NCBI GenBank assembly: GCA_028353405.1
Contig: JAOMOG010000003.1
Location: 31,368 to 95,367, forward strand
Length of the DNA stretch: 64,000 bases
Reading direction: 5' to 3'
Source: Candidatus Poseidoniaceae archaeon
Lineage (GTDB): Archaea > Thermoplasmatota > Poseidoniia > Poseidoniales > Poseidoniaceae
Shown here: in pieces, positions 63,736 to 64,000 of the stretch
Numbering within the stretch: the first letter of the stretch is position 1
How the letters are laid out: the number at the start of each line of letters is the position of its first letter
Made by a program: the position numbers and the translations under genes
The notes under the pieces: generated by a model
Seen by the model: the letters and a program-made list of their open reading frames with translations, nothing else
Databases searched by the model: none
Told to the model about the DNA's origin: nothing

Positions 63736-64000
63736 TTATTTTTTGAGATATCTAGTGGTCTCATCAAAACCGCCAATATACATTGGTGTTTTACCACGTA
63801 AGTCAAAGATAACCGGCACAGTTCTTCGGCCAGTAGTAGTTACTACATCATTTCTAATATCTGGGTACTCGTCAAAATTTATTTCCTTGAAAGTTAGACT
63901 CTTCTGCTCAAACAGTCTCTTTGCAGCCGTACAATATCCACAATAATTACCAGTGTATATCAAAAAATCAGTACCGGCTTCAGCAGCATGGGCTATGATC
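63736..64000 (-). CDS. Glutaredoxin-like protein (5' end outside the window)
   Basis: The domain has the active site IYTGNYCGYCTAAKRLFEQ (CxxC), the cis-Pro segment RTVPVIFD and the C-terminal IGGFDE, so it is a small dithiol glutaredoxin. The track starts at TTG 63963, which cuts the first beta strand. The frame stays open upstream to the window edge (IAHAAEAGTDFLIYTG), without an ATG, so the true start is probably beyond 64000. It would use glutathione or a related thiol, or thioredoxin-type reduction. Confidence 0.82.
   Translation of the reverse strand, partial: IIAHAAEAGTDFLIYTGNYCGYCTAAKRLFEQKSLTFKEINFDEYPDIRNDVVTTTGRRTVPVIFDLRGKTPMYIGGFDETTRYLKK

Noticed and set aside
63736-63963. Complete 75-residue glutaredoxin starting at TTG 63963
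   Set aside because: The frame is open beyond it to the window edge and the first beta strand would be cut, so the gene is treated as partial.
1-64000. tRNA, rRNA, CRISPR arrays, transposases, integrases
   Set aside because: Gaps between genes were read for cloverleaf arms, T-loop GTTCRANTC, regularly spaced repeats and terminal inverted repeats; none was convincing.

Overview
The window looks like a moderately AT-rich, tightly packed chromosome segment from a mesophilic marine euryarchaeon, most likely the Marine Group II / Poseidoniales lineage. This is inferred from gene content; no 16S gene is present. Archaeal hallmarks seen directly are a TATA-binding protein gene, mevalonate kinase, an archaeal/eukaryal-type IleRS, an aconitase-X protein fitting the archaeal mevalonate pathway, TATA boxes about 24-30 nt before starts, GGTGA-type ribosome sites, and a complete core archaellum (arl/fla) cluster. 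Many genes encode long membrane-anchored surface proteins or lipoproteins. Neighbouring 3' ends often abut or overlap by a few bases. I see no tRNA, rRNA, CRISPR array or insertion sequence, and no gene-free stretch longer than about 200 bases.

Layout. 1-7175 (minus): two tandem paralogous PKD-rich surface proteins, the first cut by the window edge only a few residues before its C-terminus. 7295-9203 (minus): TBP and mevalonate kinase. 9367-12065 (plus): membrane heme-b/Fe-S reductase (HdrD/GlpC-like) and a class I glutamine amidotransferase. 12054-15351: DRAM/Frag1-like membrane protein and an SDR reductase (minus), divergent from CysRS. 15355-18021 (minus): secreted lamin-tail/amidohydrolase fusion. 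18107-27268 (plus): thioredoxin, S15/CocE-type lipoprotein hydrolase, HhH-MutS-like ATPase, IleRS and a lipoprotein. 27398-35130 (plus): a 1700-residue surface protein, glutamine-dependent NAD synthetase and TrhO. 35141-37393 (minus): DUF7151-like surface protein. 37523-40315 (plus): fused aconitase X (probable phosphomevalonate dehydratase) and a sugar-nucleotide epimerase. 40321-42120 (minus): a coupled flavin-reductase-like / hexapeptide acyltransferase / peroxiredoxin operon.

42312-56193 (plus) is the archaellum region: two genes of unknown function around a giant Ig-like-repeat, five-TM protein, then two archaellins, an ArlC/D/E-position protein, ArlF, ArlG, ArlH, ArlI and ArlJ, nearly all joined by overlaps or very short gaps. 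This is the most interesting part. The two archaellin genes are bracketed by perfect 8-bp-stem hairpins, the downstream one capped by a nested C(UUCG)G hairpin. ArlF carries an insert resembling glycine-rich phage-tail repeats. The three leading genes are good candidates for lineage-specific archaellum parts.

56231-64000: a small membrane protein, an Nth + PolX repair pair (minus), a small membrane protein, a NifU-like scaffold (minus), a K+-dependent-type membrane pyrophosphatase with a 140-nt leader, a lipoprotein related to the PKD proteins, an esterase and a partial glutaredoxin. Two mevalonate-pathway enzymes (mevalonate kinase and the AcnX protein) occur in one window, which supports an archaeal lipid pathway.
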